This document shows positions 45,009-54,273 of a DNA stretch of 64,000 nt, in pieces (position 1 is the first letter of the stretch; each line of letters starts with the position of its first letter). Under the pieces are notes generated by a model. That model was not told the DNA's origin and did no database searches. It saw only the letters and a list, made by a program, of their open reading frames with translations. The translations under genes were made by a program, and so were the position numbers. This stretch comes from CAWDVH01 sp963805705 (lineage in GTDB: Bacteria; Actinomycetota; Actinomycetes; Streptosporangiales; Streptosporangiaceae): contig CAWDVH010000001.1 in assembly GCA_963805705.1 (NCBI GenBank), positions 496,001 to 560,000 of the forward strand, in the 5' to 3' direction.

Positions 45009-45922
45009 TGGACCCCCAGGACGCGGCCCCTCCCGTAATCGAGACCCGCAGGCTGGCGAAACGCTACCGGAAGGTCGCCGCCCTCACCGATTGCACGATC
45101 ACTGTTCCCGAGGGCCGGATATCGACGCTGATCGGCCCGAACGGCGCCGGCAAGACCACGCTGCTGCGGCTGCTCGCCGGGCTGGCCAAGCCGAGCGGCG
45201 GTGAGGTCGCGGTGCTCGGCGGCCCACCCCGCCAGGACCCGGCCTTCCTGGCCGAGATCGGCTTCCTGGCCCAGGAGATCCCGCTCTACCGGCGCCTGTC
45301 CAGCCAGGATCACATCGCCGTCGGCGCTCACCTCAACCCCCGCTGGGACGCCGCGTCCGTGCGGCAGCGGCTGAACGGCCTGAACATCCCGCTTGACCAG
45401 GCCGTCGGCGCGCTGTCGGGAGGACAGCGGGCCCAGGTGGCGCTGTCGCTGACGCTGGCCAAACGGCCCCGGCTGCTGCTGCTCGACGAGCCTGTCGCGG
45501 CGCTCGACCCGCTCGCCCGGCGGCAGTTCCTGGCCACCCTGGCCGATGCGGTGGCCGTCGGCGGGCTGACCGTCGTGCTGTCCTCGCATCTGGTCGCCGA
45601 TATGGAACGGGTCTGCGACCACCTCATCCTGCTGGCGGCATCCCGGGTCCAGTTGTGCGGCGACATCGACACGGTGCTCGCCGAGCATCAGGTCCTGGTC
45701 GGCCCGCGCAAGGACACCACGGCGATCGAGAAGACCCACACGCTCGTGCAGGCGACCCACACCGCCCGGCAGAGCACTCTGCTCATCCGCGTAGGCGGCC
45801 CGGTCGTCGATCCCGCCTGGGAGGCGGCCGACGTCGGCCTCGAAGAACTGGTACTCGGTTACCTTGGCCAGGGCGCCCGGCCAGCGTTCGCCCGCCTGAC
45901 CGCGGTTGGAGAAGATCAATGA
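45008..45922 (+). CDS. ABC transporter ATP-binding protein
   Basis: 304 residues from ATG 45008. Walker A LIGPNGAGKTTLLRLLAG, signature ALSGGQRAQVALSLTLA, Walker B RLLLLDEPVAALDP and the switch His in VLSSHLVADM. The C-terminal 80 residues form the extra domain of BcrA/YtrB-like exporters. Its stop overlaps the permease start (ATGA). Probably drug or peptide export, with the GntR regulator as sensor. Confidence 0.93.
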   Translation: MDPQDAAPPVIETRRLAKRYRKVAALTDCTITVPEGRISTLIGPNGAGKTTLLRLLAGLAKPSGGEVAVLGGPPRQDPAFLAEIGFLAQEIPLYRRLSSQDHIAVGAHLNPRWDAASVRQRLNGLNIPLDQAVGALSGGQRAQVALSLTLAKRPRLLLLDEPVAALDPLARRQFLATLADAVAVGGLTVVLSSHLVADMERVCDHLILLAASRVQLCGDIDTVLAEHQVLVGPRKDTTAIEKTHTLVQATHTARQSTLLIRVGGPVVDPAWEAADVGLEELVLGYLGQGARPAFARLTAVGEDQ

Positions 45923-46914
45923 CCTGGCTTGTCTGGCGCCAGCACCGCAACCAGGCCTACCTGGCCGCCGCCGCGCTCGCTGCGTTCGCGGTCCTGCTGC
46001 TGGTCACCGGCCGGCAGATGGCGGCGCAGTACCAGTCCGCCCTCACCGCGTGCGCCGCCAGCCATGCCTGCGGCAACCTCGCTCATACGTTGACCCTGGG
46101 TACCCCCGTGATGCTCTTGCTGGTCACGCTGACCTTGGTGGTGCCGTGCCTGCTGGGAGCGTTCTGGGGCGGACCGCTGGTGGCCAGGGAACTCGAAACC
46201 GGCACTATCCAGTTCGCCTGGATGCAGAGCATCACCCGCGGGCGCTGGCTCACCGTCAAGGTCGGCTGGGCCCTGCTCGCCGCAGCCGCCTGGGGCGGCG
46301 CCGTCTCGGCCCTCGTCACCTGGTGGTCCAGCCCGGTGAACGCCCTCAACCACCAGAACTTCCAGCCCGGTCAGTTCGACATCCAGGGCATCGTCCCCGT
46401 CGGCTACGCGGTGTTCGCGATGGCCCTCGGCATCGCCGCAGGCGCGCTGCTGCGCCGCACCCTGCCCGCGCTCGCCGTCACCATCGGCGTCTTTACCTTC
46501 CTGCGCCTGGTGATCGGCCAAGACCTCCGCTCGCACTATCTGACCGCGCTCACCAGGACCTTCAGCTTCCTGCACCACCCGCCATTGCCGGCCGGGTCCT
46601 ACTGGCTGGTATCGGGGGGCGTCGTTGGCCCGGGCGGCCAGGTAGCGAGCCAGGCCCACGGCGGACCAGGCATTTCCTTCGGCGGCGTGCCCGTACCCAT
46701 CGGCAGCATGCCGTCTGCGTGCCGGGCGCTCGTCTTCCAGAGTCCGCTCAAGTTCGGTTCCTGCTTGGCCACTCACGGATACCGCGGGTTCATCACCTTC
46801 CAGCCCGCCGGCCGGTACTGGCCATTCCAGGGCATCGAGACCGGCATCTTCGCCGTCCTCGCCGCCGCCCTCATCGCCGTGACCGCGATCGTGGTCCTCC
46901 GCCGCGACGCCTAG
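45919..46914 (+). CDS. ABC transporter permease
   Basis: 331 residues from ATG 45919. Six or more membrane segments: YLAAAALAAFAVLLLVTG (14-31), VMLLLVTLTLVVPCLLGAFWG, WALLAAAAWGGAVSALVTWW, VGYAVFAMALGIAAGALL, ALAVTIGVFTFLRLVIG, and ETGIFAVLAAALIAVTAIVVL at the C terminus. A large outside loop lies between the fifth and last segments. Pairs with the ATPase above. Confidence 0.9.
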   Translation: MTWLVWRQHRNQAYLAAAALAAFAVLLLVTGRQMAAQYQSALTACAASHACGNLAHTLTLGTPVMLLLVTLTLVVPCLLGAFWGGPLVARELETGTIQFAWMQSITRGRWLTVKVGWALLAAAAWGGAVSALVTWWSSPVNALNHQNFQPGQFDIQGIVPVGYAVFAMALGIAAGALLRRTLPALAVTIGVFTFLRLVIGQDLRSHYLTALTRTFSFLHHPPLPAGSYWLVSGGVVGPGGQVASQAHGGPGISFGGVPVPIGSMPSACRALVFQSPLKFGSCLATHGYRGFITFQPAGRYWPFQGIETGIFAVLAAALIAVTAIVVLRRDA

Positions 46915-46960
46915 CCCGGCCGAGGGCGCGGCGGAAGTGGTCACGTGCTGAAATGGGCCC

Positions 46961-47842
46961 ATGGAGACCCGCCCTGCGCCGGCCGGTGATATCTGGGGTG
47001 AGGACGACAATCCACGCCGCTATGACGCGTACGCACGCCAGTACCCGGGCTACCGGGAAACCAGCCGGGACCTTATTGCGCTGGCCCTGCCATCGGCCGA
47101 TGCCGGTGTCGCTGATGCCACCGTCCTCGACCTGGCCTGCGGAACCGGTGCCACGACCCGCGAGATCCTGGCGGTGCTCGGCCCGGGCGGCCGGGTGACC
47201 GGCGTTGATCAGTCGGCGGCCATGCTCGGGGTGGCGGCAAGCTCCACTACCGACCCGCGCGCCACCTGGATTCAGGCGCGCGCCGAGAGCGTCGATCAGC
47301 ATGTGACCGAGCCAGTCGACGCCCTCATCTGCAATTCCGCAATCTGGCAGACCGATTTCGCGGCCACCGCGATGGCCGTACGCGCCGTGATGAAGGCCGG
47401 CGGCCGGTTCGCGTTCAACGTGCCGGTCGGCTTCCTCGGCGATGCTGATAGCCGCAGGTCGGGTGAACGGTATCCGTCGGTGCTGAGCGAAATGCGGGCC
47501 ATCGCCGAGCGCGACTATGACTGGGCGCCAGATGACGGAGCGCCAGGACGGGCCAGGCAGCGACTGACTCAGGAATCGATCTGTCGCTCCCTCGCAGCCG
47601 CGGGCTTTGACGTCGAGCAGGTTACGGAAGTCAGCCATCAAGACAGCGCCGATTCTCAGCGCGCATGGCTGTCGATACCAGTCTTCACCAGAGATCGGCT
47701 TGGCGGCCTGCCCTACGGGGACCGCATGCGCATACTGGACAAGGCCTACGAGCGCCTTGGGCCTGGCCAAACCGAACGGGCGCAGTGGGTGGTCTTTGTC
47801 GCCCGGACCGGGGACTCTGAGAGACCGGCTCAGCGCCCGTGA
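46961..47842 (+). CDS. Class I SAM-dependent methyltransferase
   Basis: 293 residues. SAM motif VLDLACGTGATTREILAVLGPGGRVTGVDQSAAML (near 54-88), then EPVDALICNSAIWQ and VMKAGGRFAFNVPVGF. An N-terminal YDAYARQYPGYRE segment precedes. Substrate unknown. It follows the ABC operon after 46 bases and may be co-transcribed. Confidence 0.88.
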   Translation: METRPAPAGDIWGEDDNPRRYDAYARQYPGYRETSRDLIALALPSADAGVADATVLDLACGTGATTREILAVLGPGGRVTGVDQSAAMLGVAASSTTDPRATWIQARAESVDQHVTEPVDALICNSAIWQTDFAATAMAVRAVMKAGGRFAFNVPVGFLGDADSRRSGERYPSVLSEMRAIAERDYDWAPDDGAPGRARQRLTQESICRSLAAAGFDVEQVTEVSHQDSADSQRAWLSIPVFTRDRLGGLPYGDRMRILDKAYERLGPGQTERAQWVVFVARTGDSERPAQRP

Positions 47843-48107
47843 CACGGAGGCGGTCCCGCTCCCTGGCTCCCCGTCCGCGTGGTCGCGGCCCGTCGCCGAC
47901 AGGCGCGGCCCGCGGAACGCTTCAGCTGAGCTGCTCGGCCAGCGCGACGATCCGCTGGATCGCCACGTCATCGAGCGTAGCGACCCGGACGGTTCCAGGC
48001 CCTGCGGGCCGTCGCATGCGATCGGCGAGCAGACCCTGGGCACGCTCCGTCGGTCACGCCACGAGCTGCCTCTGGATCCCGGCTCTGCCGACCACGGATC
48101 GACAGGA

Positions 48108-48578
48108 CTAACTGGTCACCTTGACCAGGAACAGCCACGCGTTGACCACGCCGCCCAGGAGGCTCGCCACCGTGGCGGGGATCAGCCAGTACAAGCCACC
48201 ACCGGCCTTCAGCAGGAAGGTAAGCCCGGCAACGCCAACGAGTACCGCGGTGATCATGTTGGGGGAGAACTTTTCGATGTAGCGGACCACGCCCTGATTG
48301 GAACCGTGACCGGCTCGCCGATCCAAGATGAGCAGGACTGTGCCCGAGACCGCGGCCACAGCCAGCAGCTCTGAACCCAGGGCTGCTGGTGGCTGGGGAG
48401 CCACGAGCAAGACCGCGATGAGCACCGAGGTCATGAAGAGCACCAAGGTTTGAGCGGCGCGGGAGCTCAGGCTGAGCGACGCGGCCAGGGCGCCACTTTT
48501 GACCGAGACCGCGACGAACAGCAGGCCCGTCAGCGCACCGGCAACGGCAGCGAGGGCCTCACCGAAGCTGAGCCACAT
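48108..48578 (-). CDS. Hypothetical membrane protein
   Basis: About 156 residues from ATG 48578 (MWLSFGEALAAVAGALTGLLFVAVSV); a longer frame to 48683 has a poor N terminus. Five or so hydrophobic segments: 6-25, 40-60 (TLVLFMTSVLIAVLLVA), 70-88, 105-122 and 128-150. The family was not identified. The 265 bases behind it (47843-48107) show no clear gene. Confidence 0.7.
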   Translation of the reverse strand: MWLSFGEALAAVAGALTGLLFVAVSVKSGALAASLSLSSRAAQTLVLFMTSVLIAVLLVAPQPPAALGSELLAVAAVSGTVLLILDRRAGHGSNQGVVRYIEKFSPNMITAVLVGVAGLTFLLKAGGGLYWLIPATVASLLGGVVNAWLFLVKVTS

Positions 48579-48800
48579 TGCGGTCGCGTACCCCACCGGA
48601 CGGCCTCCCAGATCTGCGGCTGGACAGACGAGCTGATAAGCAAGCTTCGCGCACTCCACCGACACCAGGGAACGGCGAATCACTCCTCGACCTTTATCGT
48701 CAGCCGCGCCGCTGCGCGCTGCGGCTCAGTCCCATTCTGCGTGGCGGCTCCGGTATCCGCAGACGCAAGATCTACGGCCCGGCCGCTCCCGGCCGCCGCA

Positions 48801-49313
48801 TCAGCGAGGCCCGAGCCCGGTCTGGCCGTCGAGCAGTTCCCTGGCGATGTCCAGGTGACCGGCATGCCGCGCGGTCTCCTCGATCATGTGCAGCACGACC
48901 CAGCGCACGTCCGCCGGCTCGTCCATCTGCGGGTCGCCGTGCCTGCCGCGCGGCGGCGCCGCCAGCGGCGTCACCGCCAGCACCGCGTCCGAGCGAGCGC
49001 ACTGGTCACGGTAGAAGCGGATGATCTCCGCTGCGGGCTCGTCACTGACGAACGCTGCCGTCGGGTCATAAGCAGGCAGATCCTCATCCCCCGGCGGCGG
49101 CTCGGGAACTGCGCCGGCCACAACCCCCTGGAACCAGTGCCACTCGGCGCCGCCCAGGTGCTCGACCAGCCCAGCTGGCGTCCAGCCCGACGGCACGACC
49201 GACCGGTGCCACGCCTCCTCGTCCAGCCCCGCCACGATGGACAGCACCGCGCCGCGCTGGGCCGCGAGGAAGGCCAGCAGAGCCTGGTCCTCCGGGTCCT
49301 CATTGCTGCTCAT
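48801..49313 (-). CDS. DinB-fold protein (DUF664)
   Basis: 170 residues from ATG 49313, which has GGAGG 6 bases upstream (ATG 49319 abuts it). Four-helix DinB fold: LLAFLAAQRGAVLSIVAGLDEEAW, PAGLVEHLGGAEWHWFQGVVAG and, near the end, VLHMIEETARHAGHLDIARELLDG with the family His-x3-His positions. It may bind a metal and act as a thiol transferase like mycothiol-dependent DinB enzymes. A paralogue follows at 49537. Confidence 0.88.
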   Translation of the reverse strand: MSSNEDPEDQALLAFLAAQRGAVLSIVAGLDEEAWHRSVVPSGWTPAGLVEHLGGAEWHWFQGVVAGAVPEPPPGDEDLPAYDPTAAFVSDEPAAEIIRFYRDQCARSDAVLAVTPLAAPPRGRHGDPQMDEPADVRWVVLHMIEETARHAGHLDIARELLDGQTGLGPR

Positions 49314-49536
49314 GCCCATCCTCCTGCCGGGTCGATCGCTGTCCCTGGGGTCGCATTCGCGGGGCCAGCAGCATGCTGCCGCGGATGCTAGCACGGGCCT
49401 GGCAGCGGCCCAGTGCCTATCCGACGCCTGCCCAGGAGGCGGGCGCCAGGACGTGCGTTGCTGGTCATCTGGGGCTCCTTCGTTCGCGTTCCCCTTGGCT
49501 ATCTCGGTGTGCAGAGCGTCCAGCCGCTTACCAGGC

Positions 49537-50040
49537 TCATTTGGTGAGGACTATCCATTGCCGGCCGTCGATGAGTTCACGTGCCGCGTCGAGGTGACCG
49601 GCATGGCATGCCGTCTCAGCGATCACATGCAAGAGGATCTCGCGCAGGTCGTCGAGCCGCCAGCTGCCAAACAGGTCCTCAGGCCACCACGCCGGTGCGC
49701 TGTCTAGGGAAGTGGCGGCAGTGATGGCATCGGCAAGCTCTATCTCCCGCCGGTAGGCGTCCAGCACCGCGGTGGCCGTCAATTCCGCAGGGACCTGCCA
49801 GGCGTTATCCGGCCCGTCGTCCGGCATCGGCTCGCCAGCGACAACGGCACGGAACCAGAACCGTTCGACGTCGATCGTCAGATGGTGTACCAGCCCGGCG
49901 CAGGTCCACTGCGAGGGCAGTATGGGGCGCCGCAAGTCCTGCTCGGAAAGGCCCTCCAGGATGCCGGGCACATGGTTGCGCTGCTTGGCGAGGGATGAAA
50001 GAAGCGCCTGGCTCTCCTTGGTCATGGGGGGCTGCGTCAT
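49537..50040 (-). CDS. DinB-fold protein (DUF664), paralogue
   Basis: 167 residues, clearly related to the previous gene: LLSSLAKQRNHVPGILEGLSEQDL, CAGLVHHLTIDVERFWFRAVVAGEPMP and ILLHVIAETACHAGHLDAARELIDG. The same His spacing is kept. The pair probably arose by tandem duplication; sequence identity is modest. Confidence 0.88.
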   Translation of the reverse strand: MTQPPMTKESQALLSSLAKQRNHVPGILEGLSEQDLRRPILPSQWTCAGLVHHLTIDVERFWFRAVVAGEPMPDDGPDNAWQVPAELTATAVLDAYRREIELADAITAATSLDSAPAWWPEDLFGSWRLDDLREILLHVIAETACHAGHLDAARELIDGRQWIVLTK

Positions 50041-50202
50041 GGCTCATCCGCTCCTTCGCAAAACCGGCACACGCGACGATTCAGGTCATCATCCCGAACT
50101 CGGCCAGAAGTCGCCAGCACCGCCTCCAGCAACGGGATCGTCGAGCTGCAGTACCGGCGGCACCGCCAACCCAGCGGCCCAGTACCCCGGTGCAACGGCG
50201 CC

Positions 50203-50439
50203 TTACCTGTAGATTTTCCGGGCAATCGACGCACCGAGCACGCCGATGCACCAGCCTGCAAAGATGGCCCAGATAGTGGTACGGGATGTGCTGTGCGAGT
50301 CCCATGCCATGAAGCCCGCCAGGAGGAATGCCCAGACGATCAGGCCCCCGATGACCCACACGGCGTAGGGTGGCCGATCCTCCACTGGCCTGCGCCACGC
50401 GGGTGGCCAGGGACGCATCTGGTGCAGAACGATCCTCAC
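50203..50439 (-). CDS. Small two-TM membrane protein
   Basis: 78 residues from GTG 50439: MRIVLHQMRPWPPAWRRP, then a hydrophobic segment YAVWVIGGLIVWAFLLAGFMAW (25-46) and a second, IWAIFAGWCIGVLGASIA (56-73), with a basic end. The GTG overlaps the TGA of a 48-residue upstream frame (MHAASNNTAAKGLRGWW...), which may be a remnant of the original N terminus. Function unknown. Confidence 0.55.
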   Translation of the reverse strand: MRIVLHQMRPWPPAWRRPVEDRPPYAVWVIGGLIVWAFLLAGFMAWDSHSTSRTTIWAIFAGWCIGVLGASIARKIYR

Positions 50440-50870
50440 GGTAGTGCCTCAATTCTGACCCCAAAGGCGCCAAGGTGGCCGTACGCCCACGGGTTGATTA
50501 GGCGCCGTATGCCGTGTCGCGGGGGAGGTAGCCACCACCCGCGCAGGCCTTTCGCAGCGGTGTTGTTGCTGGCTGCGTGCATCGGGATGCCTCCTGTCAC
50601 CTGCGATGTCGGTCACCCGACCACCTGTTAAAATGATATCACTTTGATAGATGATCGCAACGGGCCGACTGGGCGTGGTACGGCCGTGCCCGTGGCGGGC
50701 CCGTCTGGATCGGCCTGAACGCGGATGAAGTGCAACCGAGCTGGGTTAGAGCACACGGCCAGCGGGCGTGCTCCCGGAGGAACCGTGGATGACCAGGTGT
50801 CGCTGGTCGGTTTGGCATGAATGTGGCGTGGCCAAACGTGTGTGCCGCACTCACGGCCAGTGCGTTGCGC
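50440..50870. other. Intergenic stretch, no clear gene
   Basis: Apart from the 48-residue frame on the minus strand (about 50440-50585), no coding signal. An AT-rich patch, TTAAAATGATATCACTTTGAT at about 50626-50646, contrasts with the rest and could be a promoter or junction. Confidence 0.4.
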
Positions 50871-51626
50871 CTACTGGTTGAGTAGCTCGTCGATAAGGGT
50901 CACGCGGGTGGTGAGGCCCCGTCGCTGGCTCACGGCGCGCTGCAGGTCCAGCGGGGGAACCCGTAGCCGCCAGCCTTCCCACGTCACGGTCTCCAGCCGG
51001 GACGCGGCGATGGGCCCGAAGTCGGACGGCGCGGGTGAGTCGACACCAGCCCTGGGAGCACCGATCCATTCGAGCCGGGCCGCTAGGAAAGCGCGGCCCC
51101 CGTAGTCGCTGATCAGGCCGCTGGTGTCATAGATGACCGGCTCGATGAGCGCGTCGGCGAAGATCCTGCCCAGGCTGAAGGCGCTGTCGTCGGAACAAAT
51201 CACGTCGATGTCGCCGGGTTCGATTTCCGCGCCGCGCACGGCCAGGGCCGTGCTGCCGGCCAGCCACCAGCCTGACTCCCGTCCGCTGGTGCGCCGGCAC
51301 AGCTCGTGCAGGGTCTCGCGCCAGGGGACGGGCTGCAGCCGGGCGGCCTGCCGCAGCATCGGTTCGGCGCAGCTGGTGAAGTTCTGCCAGCAGATGTCCA
51401 GCCCCGGAGTGTCGGCGGGGTAGCCGCGCCGCCACTCGCCGCGGTTGCGCTGGTAGTCCATCAGGACGCGTTCGGCTGGTGCTGCTAGCTCGGGCCCTAC
51501 GCCGCTTATGGCAAACCAGGTCGTGCCGGCCTCGGTCCACCGCCGCGTTGTCATGGCTGTCATGGCCCCAGCCTGCCAGCCGAGCTGACGTGTCGGCCAG
51601 ACGTCTGCCCAGGGGTTCCTCGCCAC
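50871..51626 (-). CDS. Nucleotidyltransferase-fold protein
   Basis: 251 residues; Met22 or Met25 (TTRRWTEAGTTWFAISG) may be the real start. The pol-beta-type motif is WWLAGSTALAVRGAEIEPGDIDVIC (Gly-Ser followed 13 residues later by Asp-x-Asp). Before it lies a helical region with a Trp-rich segment (LDICWQNFTSCAEPMLRQAARL). Such proteins transfer nucleotides to drugs, tRNA or proteins (AbiEii/MNT types). No HEPN or antitoxin partner adjoins. Confidence 0.75.
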   Translation of the reverse strand: MARNPWADVWPTRQLGWQAGAMTAMTTRRWTEAGTTWFAISGVGPELAAPAERVLMDYQRNRGEWRRGYPADTPGLDICWQNFTSCAEPMLRQAARLQPVPWRETLHELCRRTSGRESGWWLAGSTALAVRGAEIEPGDIDVICSDDSAFSLGRIFADALIEPVIYDTSGLISDYGGRAFLAARLEWIGAPRAGVDSPAPSDFGPIAASRLETVTWEGWRLRVPPLDLQRAVSQRRGLTTRVTLIDELLNQ

Positions 51627-51701
51627 TGCCCGGTCACACCGGCTGTTCGCGTCGCAGCGCTAGCTACGACTACTCACCGCTGGATCTGTGGCCTAAATTT
51701 G

Positions 51702-52334
51702 TCACTCCGTCGAGAGCACGCGGCCGTTCGTAATGCGGTAGAGGTCGCGCAGCATGCATATCTGAGTGCCGTGATGGCTGACCTCGTTCAGGGTCGCCGC
51801 GATGACCGCCGCGCCATATGTGGATGGACCCGGCTCATCGCTGTAGGAGTACCCGCGGGTGGGTCGCTCTAGCTCGTCGTCGGTGGCTGCCTCTAGCGAA
51901 CGTTCGAGAACCCGCCACCCGGCTCGCATTGAGTCCACGGCGTCCGTCGCGTTCGTGAACACGCGGTGGGCGGTGAGGTAGGGCGAGGTCCAGCCCGTGT
52001 CAGTGGTCTTGGATCCGCCAAGGAAATCGAGCTGAGCCAGGCGCTCGGGCATTGACCCGATGTGCCACATCAGCCAGCCGATCGTGGTCAGGGGCTCGAC
52101 CGCATTGCCCTGGATGGCTGCCATCACCAGGTCGGCGTCGAAGTCGACCACCCAGTCACCATCACCGAAAGGCGTCGGGGTCTGGCATTCGGCGCGCCTG
52201 CGAACACCCCATGACCCGGCGATGGGCTCCCAGAACAGCTCGTCGTCGCTCAGACCGTGCCAGGCACGCTGGAGCGTGAAGTGCTCGATGGCCCCCATCG
52301 TCTTCAGTAAGGTGTCCGCTCGCTTCTCAGGCAC
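51702..52334 (-). CDS. DinB-fold protein
   Basis: 210 residues, third DinB-type protein of the region. N-terminal helix TLLKTMGAIEHFTLQRAWHGLSDDELFWEP, central PLTTIGWLMWHIGSMPERLAQLDFLGG and C-terminal AAVIAATLNEVSHHGTQICMLRDLYR with the conserved HHG. Its 5' end directly abuts an integrase remnant at 52340. Confidence 0.88.
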   Translation of the reverse strand: MPEKRADTLLKTMGAIEHFTLQRAWHGLSDDELFWEPIAGSWGVRRRAECQTPTPFGDGDWVVDFDADLVMAAIQGNAVEPLTTIGWLMWHIGSMPERLAQLDFLGGSKTTDTGWTSPYLTAHRVFTNATDAVDSMRAGWRVLERSLEAATDDELERPTRGYSYSDEPGPSTYGAAVIAATLNEVSHHGTQICMLRDLYRITNGRVLSTE

Positions 52335-52339
52335 AGGCC

Positions 52340-52495
52340 GACCATACGCTCCTGCTCGACTTCGGCGTCCCGCCGCACGTGGTCCGCGATATCGTCGACC
52401 ACTTTGACATCGAGGTCACGATGACGATCTACGCGCACGTCTCGCTGGATGAGAAACGGAAGGCGCTGCGAAAGCTCGGGGCTGCCCTCGGATAG
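52340..52495 (+). pseudogene. Tyrosine-integrase C-terminal remnant
   Basis: Reads HTLLLDFGVPPHVVRDIVDHFDIEVTMTIYAHVSLDEKRKAL... and a stop. Catalytic Tyr in TIYAHV and the upstream His-containing motif are kept. Everything upstream is missing because the DinB gene starts here. It lies 65 bases before the first tRNA-Phe-derived repeat, the normal int-att arrangement. Confidence 0.8.
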
Positions 52496-52559
52496 ACCCT
52501 TGCTGTCAAACGCCCCTCGCGGACGAACCCGCCGGGGCGTTCTGGCTGGTGAGAGGTCA

Positions 52560-52601
52560 TGGTCAGGGGCGGGGTCGAACCGCCGACCTGCCGCTTTTCA
52601 G
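52560..52601 (-). other. tRNA-Phe 3'-half repeat (attachment-site scar 1)
   Basis: Minus strand: CTGAAAAGCGGCAGGTCGG, then TTCGACCCCGCC... GACCA, i.e. the anticodon loop to acceptor stem of tRNA-Phe (anticodon GAA), with a few differences. The 5' half of a tRNA is absent. Same sequence at 53913 and 60723. Confidence 0.75.
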
Positions 52602-53113
52602 GTGTGCCAGATGTACTGGTCGGCGTGGTCGCCGCTGCGTGGACGGCTGCCGATATGTGTCCGAGTATGGGACGGTTGCCGTTGTTGCCGCCACCATCGC
52701 CTGCCGTTGTTGCCGCCACCATCGCCGTCAGCTCGGGACCGCCACCCGCCAGGCCATGACCCCTCACCCAAGCAAACCGGGTTTAGCTGACCGCCGCGAT
52801 GGCCCCGCTTCACTGACGGTTCTACATTCCTCCGGCGGTAACGCGCTGACCTGCGTAAACGTGAGCGTCGGATGCAATTCAGGCACACACTGGACATGAC
52901 GTGGCTGGTGGCTGCGGTGCTGGCATCGCCTACAAGCCTCTTCCAGCCATCGCCCGCATTGTCATCCATCTGGCCATCCTCCGCGTCGTACGTATTGAGA
53001 TGGGCCGGAGAGGTGATTCGTAACAAAGGTTACATATTCATCGGCTTGCCTGATCTATGCCCGTTATGGATGTAAACGATAGATCAATATTACGACGAGG
53101 AGAAGGCTGCATA
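52602..53113. other. Intergenic stretch behind attachment scar 1
   Basis: No convincing gene. It contains a C/G-rich repeat CCGTTGTTGCCGCCACCATCGC (52679-52725, about two copies; 20 of 22 bases shown would repeat) and becomes AT-rich after 53010, leading into the low-GC gene at 53114. Confidence 0.4.
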
Positions 53114-53788
53114 ATGGGTCAGTTTGCACAGCTTCAAATCGTATTGGTTCTTGCAGGCCTAGCACTGATCTTGATAGCTATTGTAGGTTCAGGTAATTAC
53201 GTCAAAATTGTTATTCCAACTCTTGAGCCCTGGGCTCGTATAGCACTCGCAGTCGTAGGCGTAGCCGTTTTCTCGCTAGCATTTACCTCTAGGCCAATTG
53301 GTAGTCCTTCGAGATCAGCAAAAGCAGCACCTACTCCGTCAACCCTTTCGCGCACTCAGAATGCTAGTCCAACTAATTTGCCGACGCCGACTCCAGTGCA
53401 ACCATCAGTGACTATTACTTCGCCACCGAACGGCGCACGTTTGCCTAACAACACCTTTGGTGCAAGTGGAACAGCACAAAATGTCCCGGCTGGCGACAGC
53501 CTGTGGCTAGTGCTCAAACCGCCAACTTACTACAAATGGTATCCAGTTTCCCGAATTACTGTAGTAAATGGTACCTGGGAGATCCAAGCGGATAAAATAT
53601 GCTCCGCAGAAGGGCGGCAAAACATTAGAGTGTTCTTGGTACCAAATTTTGCGGCGGCAGAGCTTGCAGCGTATGTGAGCCACCGTTCATCGCAGCATGA
53701 TCCAGGTATCAGAAATATGCCTACCCTCGCTACCCCCGTGGCTATATCGCACATTACTGTCGATCAGGTCCTGCAGTGTGGAGTATGA
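53114..53788 (+). CDS. Low-GC two-TM protein with extracellular domain
   Basis: 224 residues from ATG 53114 (GAGGAGAAGG upstream). Two hydrophobic segments (IVLVLAGLALILIAIVGSGNYV and IALAVVGVAVFSLAFTS) are followed by a Ser/Thr/Pro linker (about 55-95) and an outside domain with VTITSPPNGARLPNNTFGASGTAQNVPAGDSLWLVLKP, like carbohydrate-binding or Ig-like modules of the GmxAD/DUF type. Base composition near 50% GC, codons unlike all neighbours. Probably acquired recently. Confidence 0.7.
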   Translation: MGQFAQLQIVLVLAGLALILIAIVGSGNYVKIVIPTLEPWARIALAVVGVAVFSLAFTSRPIGSPSRSAKAAPTPSTLSRTQNASPTNLPTPTPVQPSVTITSPPNGARLPNNTFGASGTAQNVPAGDSLWLVLKPPTYYKWYPVSRITVVNGTWEIQADKICSAEGRQNIRVFLVPNFAAAELAAYVSHRSSQHDPGIRNMPTLATPVAISHITVDQVLQCGV

Positions 53789-54273
53789 AGACGGCACCAG
53801 ATGATCCCCAACTGGGACTTTAGGCGGTCAGAGCGGCCAGCGTAACCTCCTCGGCGGTGCTCGTGGGGTGCGCGGCCAGACATTTCCACCAGGGCGTTTC
53901 ACCTGGTGAGAGTGGTGGTCAGAGGCGGGGTCGAACCGCCGACCTCCGCTTTGAGGTGTAGCGAATGGCCTGATCAAGGCCGAAGCCCAAGCATGTACGA
54001 GTGTTGGCGTCTGTGCCAGCGCGCTAGAGGCTGCCATCGTTGCCGTCATGGTTGCCGTCACCGAGTTGCACCACTGTCAGGCTGCGATTGGGACTTCTAT
54101 GGGCTTGCCACGGACCGTGCGGCCATTACCAATCTGGACGACTGGAGCTACCTCCCTGCCGCCCTTGCTGGCTGGATCTCTGTGGGACGCGTCGACCAGA
54201 CCCATGACTGATCGATGCCAATCCGACGATGATTCCAGGGTTCGAAGGTTCGGACTGCTGCACGATCCGGTGA
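53789..54273. other. Intergenic stretch with attachment scar 2
   Basis: Holds the repeat at 53913-53955; otherwise no gene I can support. Confidence 0.4.
53913..53955 (-). other. tRNA-Phe 3'-half repeat (attachment-site scar 2)
   Basis: Minus strand ends GACCACCA and keeps the T-arm GGCGGTTCGACCCCGCC but has a shortened anticodon-loop side (CTCAAAGCGGAGGTCGG). The flank GGTGAGAGTGGTGG is shared with scar 3. The most decayed of the three copies. Confidence 0.7.

Noticed and set aside
47843..48107. Short minus-strand frame ending VATLDDVAIQRIVALAEQLS
   Set aside because: 31 codons with no start signal or recognised family; may be a gene remnant, but not enough to call.
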